A DNA stretch of 64,000 nucleotides from Capillidium heterosporum (taxonomy: Eukaryota; Entomophthoromycota; Entomophthoromycetes; Entomophthorales; Capillidiaceae), in NCBI GenBank assembly GCA_016630905.1, contig WBMQ01000005.1, forward strand, positions 1,302,001-1,366,000. Reading direction: 5' to 3'. The notes under the pieces were generated by a model. That model was not told the origin of the DNA and did not search any database. It saw only the letters and a list, made by a program, of their open reading frames with translations. Positions 12,765 to 23,359 of this stretch are shown piece after piece (the first letter of the stretch is position 1; each line of letters starts with the position of its first letter). The translations under genes were made by a program, and so were the position numbers.

Positions 12765-13214
12765 TCAAAGTTTAGCCTTTCCAATCTTGATCCCAAAACT
12801 AGGCAGTAATTCCTTCTTCAACTTGGGCATCTTGATAACCAGCAACTCCTTATCCATAAAAGCATGGACATCCTTAATGCTAATCTTATCAGCCGGTAAG
12901 TCGAAAGAGTAATTGTAACTGGGGACTTCACTTCCAAATTGAATAGGCACCTTGTTCTTCACTTTAATTTCTCTCTCCTTCTTATCCTCTTCTTTATCGC
13001 CCTCTTCATCGACTTCCAATTCGTCTTGACTTTCTTCAACTTGAGCCTTCTTGGCGTTGATAGCTAGAGTCCCATTGACAACTTGGACATCAATTTCAGA
13101 AGTATTAAAATTAGGTAAATGGACGCGGAAGTAGTAACTGTTGGCAGATTCTTGCCAATCCGATTTATAGACTTGGGGTTGGGCGGGACCTTTGTAGTTA
13201 TTGTTGTAACTCAT
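12765..13214 (-). CDS. small heat-shock protein (Hsp20/alpha-crystallin family)
   Basis: A single-exon gene of 149 residues. Family knowledge: an ATP-independent holdase that oligomerises and keeps unfolding proteins soluble in the cytosol. Seen here: the alpha-crystallin domain begins at about residue 18 (YKSDWQESANSYYFRVHLPN), continues with a strand pair VQVVNGTLAINAKK, and closes with YNYSFDLPADKISIKDVHAF and ELLVIKMPK. The C-terminal IXI motif, I-K-I at 142-144, is present and would bind the neighbouring subunit. A very acidic insert of about 25 residues (EESQDELEVDEEGDKEEDKK) sits in the middle of the domain where most members have a short loop. A TATA-like stretch lies at 13271-13279. 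I found no canonical heat-shock element. Confidence 0.9.
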   Translation of the reverse strand: MSYNNNYKGPAQPQVYKSDWQESANSYYFRVHLPNFNTSEIDVQVVNGTLAINAKKAQVEESQDELEVDEEGDKEEDKKEREIKVKNKVPIQFGSEVPSYNYSFDLPADKISIKDVHAFMDKELLVIKMPKLKKELLPSFGIKIGKAKL

Positions 13215-13834
13215 GTCTCGGTTTGAACTTCTTTTTTATAAAAAAATTGAGAGTTGGGATTCAGGTTGGCTTATATATTGCTTTCATTTCATCCCTTGTA
13301 TTGTGATAACGTAAAAGATTGGTTGTCGAGACCATCCCTTGATTTGTATTTATAGGCTGGCAATAAGTTCTTTGGATACGTCAGCTTGATTTTAGGGAGG
13401 TGGTAAAAGAATTTGAAGAAACCAATTATATATATAAAGCATTAGGCTATAGTACGAATCTATTGGATTAGTTATGAAGTTTGAGAGAAGGTTGAAGATA
13501 GATTGATAATATCTTAGTGTCCTTGCATCATCCCAAACTTTGTTTTGAAAGTCACATCAAAGAATTGTATACTACTTTGTTCAAGTAAATCGGATGTTTT
13601 TACAAGCTCAATTGTAAAGATATATCTGCTTTTTTGAACAATATGTAAATGCCTTGGATGTTTGTTTCTGAAATAAGTTGTAGGTAAATATAACCCAAAT
13701 TCAATGGGAACTAAAGAACTTCAACTCTTGATAAACTAACTAAAACTTCACTTTTATATTTCAAGTAATTAAATAAAAATCCAGTTTATTATTTAAAATT
13801 CATACAACAGACCGAAGCCCAACTTTAAGGCAAT
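13215..13834. other. intergenic between two minus-strand genes
   Basis: It holds the 5' region of the Hsp20 gene, including a TATATA at 13272-13278, and the 3' region of the secreted protein gene. No gene was seen. Confidence 0.5.
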
Positions 13835-14272
13835 CTATTCATATTTCTTATGCTTTCGACTGGGTTTCGATGGCTTGATAGGAGCATTTGTATTTGACTG
13901 GACGGCACCACAGAACTTGCCATCAACCTCCTCCCAAATACCTCTACCAACGCCTAGATCGAGATCGCCAAACAAAGTCTGGAAGGCCGATTCGTTCAAA
14001 TCTAGCGTGTTATCTTCGTTCTTATCAACTGCTATCAGGTACACTGACTTGCCTGGGTTCTTGGAAGTACTAACTTTGAGGCAGGTGCCACACTTGTTTA
14101 AAGTAAGTTTGGGTACTGCTACCAACTTGGATTTAGGCATGGTGGCGTAGTCGTAGGGGCAGAAAGGACTATCTTCAAAATCATGGTAGGTCAACGTACC
14201 AGTCGAGCTTGGTAGAGCTTGGGTGGAAAGTATAGATAGAGAGAATGTAACCAAATTAATTAAATTGAACAT
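13835..14272 (-). CDS. secreted double-psi beta-barrel (RlpA/barwin-like) protein
   Basis: A single-exon gene of 145 residues. An N-terminal signal peptide is clear (MFNLINLVTFSLSILSTQA, probable cleavage near residue 19). The mature part starts GTLTYHDFEDSPFC and contains CGTCLKV, a VYLIAVDKNEDNTLDLNESA segment, F-x2-L and G-R-G-I-W, which is the order seen in double-psi beta-barrel proteins of the RlpA, barwin and expansin-like type. In fungi such small secreted proteins act at the cell wall or as protease inhibitors. The catalytic Asp of lytic RlpA proteins cannot be placed with confidence. The mature protein has four Cys (C38, C62, C65, C121), enough for two disulfides. The tail is Pro/Lys-rich (KPSKPSRKHKKYE). 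Confidence 0.75.
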   Translation of the reverse strand: MFNLINLVTFSLSILSTQALPSSTGTLTYHDFEDSPFCPYDYATMPKSKLVAVPKLTLNKCGTCLKVSTSKNPGKSVYLIAVDKNEDNTLDLNESAFQTLFGDLDLGVGRGIWEEVDGKFCGAVQSNTNAPIKPSKPSRKHKKYE

Positions 14273-14845
14273 AGTTATAAAGCTATAGTTGATTTGAAAA
14301 ATTAGTTTTGAGAGATGAGAAAGCTGTGAGCTGCCGCTTATATAGTTGTATGCCTCCTAATCATAAATATATTTATAGCAGTTATTTTACAGGTACCTCT
14401 ACTTTGAAGCTTATAGCGAATAATTTTTCCAATACAGATTGCTCCTCCATCATGCAAGTTGAAAATAGGAGAGATATCGACGAAATGCCTTGAGTTTAGG
14501 AGGGTTTGCCTAATTCTAGTATAAAGTAGTGGAGTTGCTCCTGTATAGAAAACTTAGGTACTAAAGAGATGTGTTAAGCTTTATTAATATGGCCATACTT
14601 TATATTCTTCTGAGGAAATCGATCTTTATGTTTCAAAATTTAGTGAAGTAGCTTAAATTATTGATATTGGATATTCTTATAATTAAAATTGGCAAGGTTA
14701 ATTGATGAAAGTTGTAAATTGTACAATCAAATTCAATGAGCTTGGTTTCCTTTTTAGTGATTTTTTATTCAGCTTATAACAACGAGGCTAAGTCTTGGAT
14801 TGTACTTTATGTATTTTTTTTCAGCCTGCATCGAATTTTCACTGT
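14273..14845. other. intergenic upstream of the zinc-finger gene
   Basis: No gene was seen. A polypyrimidine tract ending in CAG at 14822-14824 could be a splice acceptor, so a 5' untranslated or short coding exon of the zinc-finger gene may lie here. Confidence 0.35.
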
Positions 14846-16487
14846 ATGAGTCGTTTTGATAGAGTGGATCCAAAGCTGTCAAGCAGGAAGCGACGGTGTA
14901 CCATTTTCGAAAGAAGCGAAAAGAATAAGATTTCTGGAAATAGCAGCCCATATCTAAGACTATCTTCAGATGATACAGAAACCGATATTAACACGAAAAT
15001 TGAACAGTGCCCTAATCCCATTCTAAAAAAATTTTTAAGTTTAATTCATCGCGATAAGGTAGATAAATGTGTGAAGGAAGATAATGTGACTAAAGATCAA
15101 TCCACTTCCAACGATTCCTCAGTCAGCGATTGGAAGCGATCAACTCCAACCTTTGGAACTAAGATGTCTCAGCCAATAATTAAAGAACAATGGTTTTTTC
15201 CAAAGAGAAAGGCGACTGGTAAAGCATTTAATTTATCTATTGTTGAGTTTAATAATAAATTTTTAGGTATCGAGCAAGATATTTTGAAAACCACCAAGTA
15301 AATTTTTCCAATTTAATATGAGTTTTTAATAGCATCCTCTTTTCAATGTTTAAATAGATCAGATTTGGAAGTATCTAGCAATAGCGAAAAAGAACCTTTT
15401 GTACTCAAAAAGCTTAACAAGTTGATCGACAATAGCAGTTCTAAGGAAGGCCCATCATTAAACGAAAGCATGACTCAAGATCCCTCCTACAACGAAGAGC
15501 TCAAACATATATTAAAGATGGCGACGTATTTGAATGTCCGTAATGAACTGGTAACGAGAGACTATTTATGCCCGATATGCGGAAAATCATTTGTTTATAA
15601 AAGTGGATTGCACCAGCATCTAGGAGAGCTCCACAATCAAAAGCTTATACGACTGGGGAAGTTCAAGTGCCGGATATGCCAAAACGGGTTCTCCCAAAAC
15701 TCTGGTTTAAAAAGGCATTTGAAGAGGAAGCATGGAGGTATACCGAATATTTTTAATTCTAACTAATCCATCTCTAACAGTAGACGAGAGTATGATAACA
15801 GAATATTCTAGTGATAATGAGATAAGTGAGAAAAGTGGTAGTCCTACCTATAATTTTTCGAAAGCCACCGAGTAAGTCGATATATTTATAATGTATCTTA
15901 ATCATAGTCCATTTTTAAATAGGACAAGTACTGCGTCCCATTTAGAACCTCATGAACAGGCTATAATACGTAGTTTAGAAGCTTTAGATAGTACCCAAGG
16001 AAAAGCAAATAGATACGAATGCCAGCATCCCAACTGCAACAAAGCATACAAATATAAGCGTGGTCTCGATAGACATTTCAAAGAAAAACATAATCCTAAT
16101 CCAGGTAACTTGGAGTTTTTAACGTCCTTCTAACAATACCCCATATTTCTGTCATTAGATGAAAGTATATTGCCACCAAGACCTACTGAACATATTTCCG
16201 AATTATACAAACATAAATGCCAACATCCTAACTGCGATAAATCGTTCAAACAGGCTTCTAATCTAAAGAAACATTTGATAACTCACGATCCCAATTCAAG
16301 AATTCATAAATGTGACTATCCCTTCTGTGGTAAACGGTTTAAGAGTAGTGATCATTTAAAGCGACACAAGCTATCCCACGATCCTACTAGAGAACGAAAG
16401 TATAAATGTTCAACGTGCAACCTTGCTTATCGTGAACGATGGGGGTTGACCCAGCATTTACGGTCTAAGCATAAGTCCGTTACTTAA
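14846..16487 (+). CDS. C2H2 zinc-finger protein, six fingers (5 exons)
   Basis: Five exons join in phase: 14846-15297, 15358-15737, 15781-15871, 15923-16104 and 16159-16487, with GT-AG introns of 43-60 nt, giving 477 residues. The start MSRFDRVDPKLSSRKRR is the first ATG in the open frame. The N-terminal half is Ser/Lys-rich and featureless. Six C2H2 fingers follow: YLCPICGKSF...H, FKCRICQNGF...H, YECQHPNCNKAY...H, HKCQHPNCDKSF...H, HKCDYPFCGKRF...H and YKCSTCNLAY...H. Fingers 3-5 use C-x4-C and the others C-x2-C. Linkers such as THDPNSRIH resemble those of TFIIIA. It is probably a nuclear DNA- or RNA-binding regulator. TFIIIA itself usually has nine fingers, so I do not assign that name. Confidence 0.85.
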
Positions 16488-17106
16488 TAAGCTTATAGGA
16501 GGTTTAAGCTACCTATCAAATAGATTTTTTTCTTTTAATTTCGTCTTTGCATCTTTTATAAATCAAACTAGTTATAATTTAATAGCCAAGACTCGAGGAT
16601 GGGGTTGAACATAGCTCAATCCAAGGATCTCTACCTTTTATACTTAATTTAATAGATGATGTACCTTATATACGTAGCGTATTAATTGGAAAGAGCTCAA
16701 ATAGGAATAGGATGAAGTAAGTTTTATATAAATCATTCGTAATTAAACAAACTTATATATTAAAAGAGTGATGGATAATTCTTGGAATCAATTTAAAGCA
16801 TTTACTGATGTTTATTGTCGATATATGAAACTTATCTTTTAGAATGGATGGAAGTTGATAAGCTTCACTTTTCAACCTATTATACTTTAGTATTTACAGC
16901 TCGTATGTCCTTAAATTTACTTACCAATATAATGTAGTTAACCATAGTATGGTAAACTTATTAACATTAGGTTGTCTTTTATGCTTGGACATGCTTTCTA
17001 TTTTGCTATTGTAGAACTATTGCTTCTACCTTGGTTATTAAAAGCTTACAATAGAAAAAATAGAAAATAGTACTAATAACTAACCATTTAAACCTAATAA
17101 ACTATA
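16488..17106. other. intergenic, nothing recognised
   Basis: AT-rich spacer between the zinc-finger gene and the F-box/LRR gene. Confidence 0.5.
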
Positions 17107-19046
17107 ATGAAAGTTGCTACAGTGTTAGGTATTGTCTGTTTATTAGCAGTATATAATTGAAGATAAATCGAAAGCAAACTTGCAGTGGCTGTAAATTTGA
17201 AAATAACTTTTACGTCTTCAAACTCCATTGGCCAGAACTTTTATCAGTTTGCAAAATTAGCTAACCTCAAAGCTCACAAATCCAAAATTTTTAAGCAAGA
17301 AAACAAAAGTTCGTTTTGGATAGCTCAACCACCAGTATCGGCACCGCAGTTAGAGATAGAAGTTATGCATGACGACTTGGAGCTCGACCTCAAGAAGTTA
17401 GGTTTAGTGTCAACTATCGACATCCTCAGCGATGCTATAATAACCAAAGTTTTGAAGTACATTGAAAGTTATGGTGAAGTTATCATCCCCTATTGCATCG
17501 TGTCTAAACAGTTTCTACGAGTGATATTAAAGTGTGAAGATGATATTAGCCTATGCTACCATGAGCTTCGTAGGGATAAACTAGTTAAGTCTCCAAATAC
17601 TTCACTATTAAAACTTAAATTTTCAGCAGCTACTGAGTTCTCCGATACTAATTTGGGATACCTGCCTAACTTGAAATCCATCCACTTTTTGAACAACTGT
17701 AGGTACACCATACTAGCTCTAAAGTCGTTGAAAAACGTCAACTGTAAGATATCCAACTTGATAATAGATCCACCAGGTATTAACGTCACTAACTTATTTG
17801 AGCTATCCTTCCTTAAACTGAGGCATCTAACCACCTTATCGATTTCCAATCTCCTGAAGCAAGGGCTTGTTGAAGTCAGTAAGATGTTGTTGTTTCTAAG
17901 CTTCCACACGAAGCTAAAGTTTCTCAAGCTATATTTTTTGCCACTAGATCCGACGTTTCGGCTACCATCCTTCGAACACTTAGTCAAGTTGACGTTGGAC
18001 TTGGTAGGCCAGGTCCACAACTTCAGCGTCTTAAACCAGTTTATGCCCAACCTGAGGTACCTGATGCTGGCTTACGTCTTAGATCCCATAAATCACAAGG
18101 TATCGGGACGGCTACGGTCAACGAACCTACCTCTCCTTAAAGTAATGGAGCTGCGCAATAACTTTGCCTTTCTGCCCGAACAGCTGTCGTTCTATATTGA
18201 AAATGTACGAAACTTCAAACCTATTGACCGCGAATCTTGGCCTCAGATTCGTGAGTTGAACTTAGATATCCTAAGCCTGTGTTCCTTCCCACGCCTAATC
18301 GACACTTTTACTAACTTTCTGACGCTACGGCTGCGACTTGGTCCGAGCGACGTTAGACTGCTTCAATCCCAGTCATCTCGAATTTCTAACCGAGCAACTG
18401 GACGCCTTTTACCTAATTGCCAACCAGTTCTACCTAGTTGAGCCTTTTTCAAATCGACCACCATACCTGGCTGTGACCAAACTAGTCTCTAGCATTGGTA
18501 CAGTTCGAGTTTCGTGACCTGGTGACACTGACCCAGATGCCGAATCTACGGGACCTCACGTTCAAGTTATGCCCCAAAGATGCAAAAGGCCTCATCTTCC
18601 ACAAAGCCCATCCCAGTACCAAGGAAATCGGTTGTATGAACCCTACTTTAGTCACACGCTACCGCATTCAACCTGAACTCAACCAAAACCTACAAAGTGA
18701 GCAAGTTATGAACCTTAAGCTGTGGTGCAACTATAACGCTAGTTGGCTTGAAGGTAAGGATCACGACCCGCAAACGACTCGTACCAAATTCCATGTCAAG
18801 CTACAGACGACCCGTACCAAATTATTCACCCAGGACGATGTAGCACCTGGCTTCAAAGGTATCGAGCCTTTCTTCAGCCTTAGGGTACTTCGAGTCGATC
18901 ACCCTGACCGCCTGCACCCTTTCCTCCTCTGGGCTATAGATAGGTCCCCTATACTGGAATCCTTGTTCAGCAGACAATTGATTACTACCGAACCGTTGAA
19001 TCAGTATCTCGAGCGTAATGCCAACTTAAACGTCAATTACTTTTGA
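17107..19046 (+). pseudogene. F-box/LRR protein gene with two frameshifts
   Basis: A long leucine-rich protein of about 630 residues. F-box/LRR proteins are substrate receptors of SCF ubiquitin ligases. An F-box-like helix set occurs near LSDAIITKVLKYIESYGEVI and YCIVSKQFLRVI, followed by many irregular LRRs (LPNLKSIHFLNN, LRHLTTLSISNLL, MPNLRYLMLAYV, MPNLRDLTFKLC). The main frame is open to 18441, but coding similarity shifts +1 near 18340-18362 (continuing as NPSHLEFLTEQLDAFYLIAN) and +1 again near 18493, then runs to 19046. Two one-base changes therefore break an otherwise well-preserved gene; sequencing errors are an alternative. The 5' end is uncertain. I propose exon 1 at 17107-17128 joined to 17186 (MKVATVL-VAVNLK), because the long frame itself has no ATG near its beginning. 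Confidence 0.65.
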
Positions 19047-20158
19047 CCATAGGTGTAATAAATGACAGCTTTAGTTTTTTCTGTTCTTTTCACTTGATCT
19101 TCCAGGATAAATTTAATACTTCCAGTTAGTACTTGTAGATCAGTTTTTGCCTGTTTCTTAAAGAACATGTCTATTTTTTAAACTTCGTATTCACTAAAGT
19201 CATTGAAATCTTAAAAAGAGATTACCCAAATATATAAGTAGGCATTACATTTTCACTCCTTGAAAAACTGTACAATGGGTATATTTACTTAAAGTCGATT
19301 TCAATGCATCGATATGGCACTGTTGGCCATCTTATTGAAAGTTAAAATATCAATTATACTTTATTTTTCAAAAATGTTTCTGCAAAATGAAAATCTAGTG
19401 TCAAAGAACTTTAAACTCATTTATCAAAAACTTATATAGGAAATATAAAATATTTTGAATAGATATCTCACCAATATATATTCAAATACTTTTAAAGAAA
19501 AGTTAAGAATTATTTAAATATAATATCTATATTAAAGATAAAGCTGGAAAGGAATATGTTGAAATCATTTAATAATATTGATCGTATTTCTGACTGACAT
19601 TATTTATATTGCACAGTTTATTGGCTAAAGTTAGTAATTATCCAGAGAAATATAGTTTATAAAGCACTGTATATTTTCAATGTTTTATATTTCTCATATT
19701 TCTACGAGGAATGGTCTATAAGGTTGTATTAAAAATATGTAAAGTAATGATATGTTTAGTCAGGTATAAATTTGTGTCTAATCCGATCAATAAAATATAC
19801 TGAAGATCTAATAACTTCAATTGTTTTGTTATATAATAATGTGTATAATACTAAGTTGCACGTATCTAGCAATGTCTAAAATATACGAGTATTTTTCGAA
19901 CCATTAATAAGGTATGTATTATAAAATTAAAGCTAAAGCTAGCATTGGATATGTAGTCCTATCTGAACTATGCAATAAACTCTTATAAGTTAAAGTTATT
20001 AGCTCGTAAATTTAAATGTAAATTCTATATAGCAAACCTCTACATACTAACTACCAACCGATTATCAATGAAAGATATCAAAACTACTATATTAGACTAT
20101 CCTGATACTATAAAGCGACAGTGTAGCAAATAAACCTACCTTTCACCACTATGAGTAT
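19047..20158. other. intergenic, nothing recognised
   Basis: Very AT-rich, about 1.1 kb, between the F-box/LRR gene and the convergent end of OGG1. No open frame of note. Confidence 0.5.
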
Positions 20159-21370
20159 TTAACCTCTACTTTTACTTTTAGAATCGTTAAGTTGTCCCAA
20201 GAAAAGTAACTAAGGTCAAAAATATCAAGATGAGTACTTTAGAAAATGTATAAAATTTACCGCTTGCGCCCAACCAGCGTAAGGACCAAACAAATTTCGA
20301 AAATGATCAGCCACTTTGGTGTAGTGTCGATCAGTAAAGTTGGCCGTGTTGGGGATAACTTTATACCGTCCCATAGCCAACTTCTTTATGTGGGTGTCGA
20401 TAGGTACTGCTTCCGATTTGTCTAAACCCATAAGGCACTAAAAATTAGATGATATCCATCTATAAACTTACAACGCAGTCTGCGACTTTGAACCCGACCT
20501 AAACAATACAAAATATTAAAGAAGTGGTTGAAAGTTAAAGTATTACCCCTGAAAGGTCTAAAAGGGCTTGCCGTGCTTCGCTATATGTAGATTCCAACTT
20601 CAATCCATCTAAATAAACCTTACCCCCCATATCCACCAGTTTTGCAGCAGTACCAGTAATAAACTTGGCTCTATATCCAAACTTTAAAGTCCTTAAGTTA
20701 GCTTCCACCTCCTTGCCTAAAAGTTTCTCCAACTCTGGAAAGTTGTAAAAGTCGATGTCCTTATAACTGCCTACCAAACTGCCGTAGTTGATTTTCAAAG
20801 CGTTTACCTAATAAAGTCGACATTCAGCTTGGATTACTAAAATAATTTACCATTGTAGTTATCCTTTTAATGTTGTTGTTACTGGAGCATATGAAGCTGA
20901 ACAGAGTTTCAGTTGGGTCCATGCTGAGGATACGTACGCCATGTTTAACAACAAACAGCTTATCTTTATTGGACCAACTTTCCAACAGTGGTTCGATATC
21001 GATACCTAGATTGAAGTACTTATACAAGGCTCCACCCATGTCTTTGGAACTCGTCAAGTTGTGATAGTAGATCCCTTCATCTTTAAAAAGCTAAATACAT
21101 TTTATAAGCTTTCATTAAAATTTACCGTTCTGCTTCAAAACCAAAAGTTGGTCATTTAATACGTTTACCCTAAAATAAAAGTTGTTGTTTAGGATGTGGG
21201 TAGTTTAACTTTTCTATTTAAAAAGTACTATCGAAATATTGTACTTACCACTCGACTTTAAATTCTTCATCTTCGATAGGGAATTGGTGCCAGGTGAACG
21301 ATTGCCCAGTGTTCAAGACGTTGGTTAAATCTACGCATTTCTTGCTACATTTTAACAGTTTGAAAACCAT
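20159..21370 (-). CDS. OGG1: 8-oxoguanine DNA glycosylase/AP lyase OGG1 (7 exons)
   Basis: Removes 8-oxoguanine paired with C and nicks the abasic site, starting base excision repair in nucleus and/or mitochondria. Seven minus-strand exons join in phase: 21370-21249, 21169-21126, 21080-20851, 20807-20547, 20498-20472, 20437-20261 and 20209-20159, giving 303 residues. Seen: GQSFTWH near the N terminus, DPTETLFSFICSSNNNIKRI, GYRAKFI, the helix-hairpin-helix with catalytic lysine (SGVGFKVADC, K223), the PIDTH aspartate D242, and GPYAGWAQA. The K223 to D242 spacing of 19 equals that between K249 and D268 in human OGG1. Exon 5 is only 27 nt and encodes VGFKVADCV with the catalytic lysine. It is shorter than many OGG1 proteins at both ends, with no clear organelle-targeting peptide. 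Confidence 0.93.
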
Positions 21371-22201
21371 GCTCTATCTATTGTTGATACTCTATTTTCT
21401 ATTTCTTGGGGCTAGCCTGCAAATCTAAAAGTTGTAAAAGTGCTAAAGATTTCTCGTTTCCAAATACAGATTGGAAAACACCTTTCAAATGGAAAAGTTC
21501 TAGAATCTGAAATGAAATTCAGGATTGATGATAAATTTAGATTCGAAAGAATGGATGTAAATGTACACTATCTAGTTTAATCATAGGGAAACAAGGCTGT
21601 AGCAAGCTTAAAATTAAGTATATACTATAGTACTTGACTTCTTGGAAGATTACAATCCAAAGAGCATTACAACAGATCCTTAAATTGAGAAGCTTAGATT
21701 TAGCTTAATGGTCTTCAATTTTTTCATCGACCCACAACTGCACAATAAATTTCATTTTTTGGCATCCTTCAATGGTTTTATATAAACCATACCATTGCGC
21801 CATTTCACCTTTCTAAAGCCAACACACTTAACATAGCTTTCAACCAGCCATAGAAAACCAAATATATATTTCAAATGTGGACTATTTTTATCTATGATAA
21901 ATGCAGCATCCATCGTAATTTGTCCAACTTCTTCAGATCGAAATATACGGATTTCCTAACCCCTAGCTTGATCTGTTCATTCCATTATATATACGACGTG
22001 GGCTTGTGTTCAAATGGGAGTTTTTAATAATCAGCTACTAGCAATCCATCTTTGTATACTATAAAATTTCATTGACCACACCCAAACTAATCTTTCAAAA
22101 ATTGTGACAAGTGTGCTGCATCCAAATATTTTCTGATATAAAACCATATATATTATAAATTAAAGCTTCTTTCACTTTATAATAGCAAAATAAATAGATC
22201 C
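21371..22201. other. intergenic with coding-like scraps
   Basis: It includes the OGG1 5' region. On the minus strand around 21715-21850 short open pieces such as EGCQKMKFIVQLWVDEKIED suggest an old gene relic, but no family is recognisable. Confidence 0.35.
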
Positions 22202-23359
22202 ATGAACAACCTTTGGTTTAGTACTACAAGCAAAAGCAGCTCAACCCAGCTAACAAACCACTCTTCTCTAGAGAAACCCTTCTAGGGGATATGCTTACCG
22301 ATATAAGTATGATCCTAAACATCAACTACGGTATCTAGGGTTCGTTACTTCTGATAAAACCGGATCACCAGCTCAAGTTCAAAGTACTGAAATCGATGTA
22401 TACAGGAAAGCATTTGAGTGTCGACAAAGAGCAACGTATCATTGATTTCTCCTATGCCTGGGCCATCAGTATAAACCCTATCATCAAAAACTGAGCTGTT
22501 TTTGAAACCATCATGCTTTTATTGGTCGTCGCATTGTAGTTGGGAGTGGAGTTATAAAGCTTTACGATGCAACTGAGGATTGTAATAGTACGAATGCATT
22601 TGGATACACCATCGGTAAACTTTTCAAAATTTTGGCTGGTGTGCTAGATTTCAAGGCTATTAAACATTTAAAATACACTTATTCACAGAGATTTCATTTC
22701 AGGACCGTCACAAGCATAGAAACATCGGATATCAAGCTATGATCCAAGATTTTTTGATGTTGTAATCAGATTTTTCAACCTACTTGAGATTCTGCAATAT
22801 CGATAGGTTCTTCGAAAGTGAAGTTCTATTTACCCATACCATTAACGACATCGATTATAGTGTGCTGAAGCCAGGCACCGTAAACAACATCACCGAAGCG
22901 TGTATACTATTTCACGATTCGAACAAAATTATACGATATCACTTGAAGAACGATGCAGCTAGCATCTACAACCTCTGCGTCGGTCTCAAAACCTCCATGT
23001 TGAAGGCTTATTAGAGGATTTTTTACCTATATGAAAATTTGCATTCCAATGCCGATTTGAATGCTAATATTAGAGAAGTCAGGGATTGCTATCTCCTACC
23101 CTACTATGCATTCTACAACTCGACCAAGCGGTACAGTTTCGGCATTCAGACCGCTGAAATAGCCTATAAGGCGATAAAAAAGGTCTTTAAGCCATCAGAT
23201 GCTTTGGTTATGAAACCGGAATGGAAAATATCCTCGAATGAGCTTGAAGTTTTAATTAATAGAATTATCAAGTTGAATACAGGGCTGAAGCTGGAGAAGA
23301 AGCTTAACTTCTTTAAAAGTTTGAGAAGGTCGACGAGATTTAAGGCCAAGAGGGTATAG
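22202..23359 (+). pseudogene. decayed terpene-synthase-like gene (copy 1)
   Basis: It begins with ATG and MNNLWFS, then loses frame. In the other frame it follows the intact paralogue at 31367-32446 for most of its length: YKQKQLNPANKPLFSRETLL, AWAISINPIIKN, and late segments RFCNIDRFFESEVLFTHTIN, HDSNKIIRYHLKNDAASIYN and YAFYNSTKRYSFGIQTAEIA. In-frame stops occur at several sites (in ATCTAGGGT near 22336 and CTTATTAGA near 23009), with frameshifts. The terpene-synthase-type helix-H block is preserved in spacing. The C terminus carries about 25 extra residues rich in Lys/Arg. It is clearly dead and the oldest of the three copies. Confidence 0.8.

Noticed and set aside
13405-13430. Possible heat-shock element before the Hsp20 gene
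   Set aside because: GAA units are present but not in the alternating nGAAnnTTCn order required.
13875-14150. Plus-strand ORFs over the secreted protein gene
   Set aside because: Shadows of the minus-strand gene, which has a signal peptide and a Cys-containing barrel.
14308-14493. 61-codon ORF upstream of the secreted protein
   Set aside because: Starts with a non-ATG codon and has no similarity or splice context.
17556-18050. 164-codon minus-strand ORF
   Set aside because: Antisense to the LRR region of the F-box gene, whose sense frame shows clear repeats.
21081-21090. Upstream acceptor for OGG1 exon 3 at 21090
   Set aside because: It would break the reading phase; the AAAG acceptor ten bases later gives an in-phase join.
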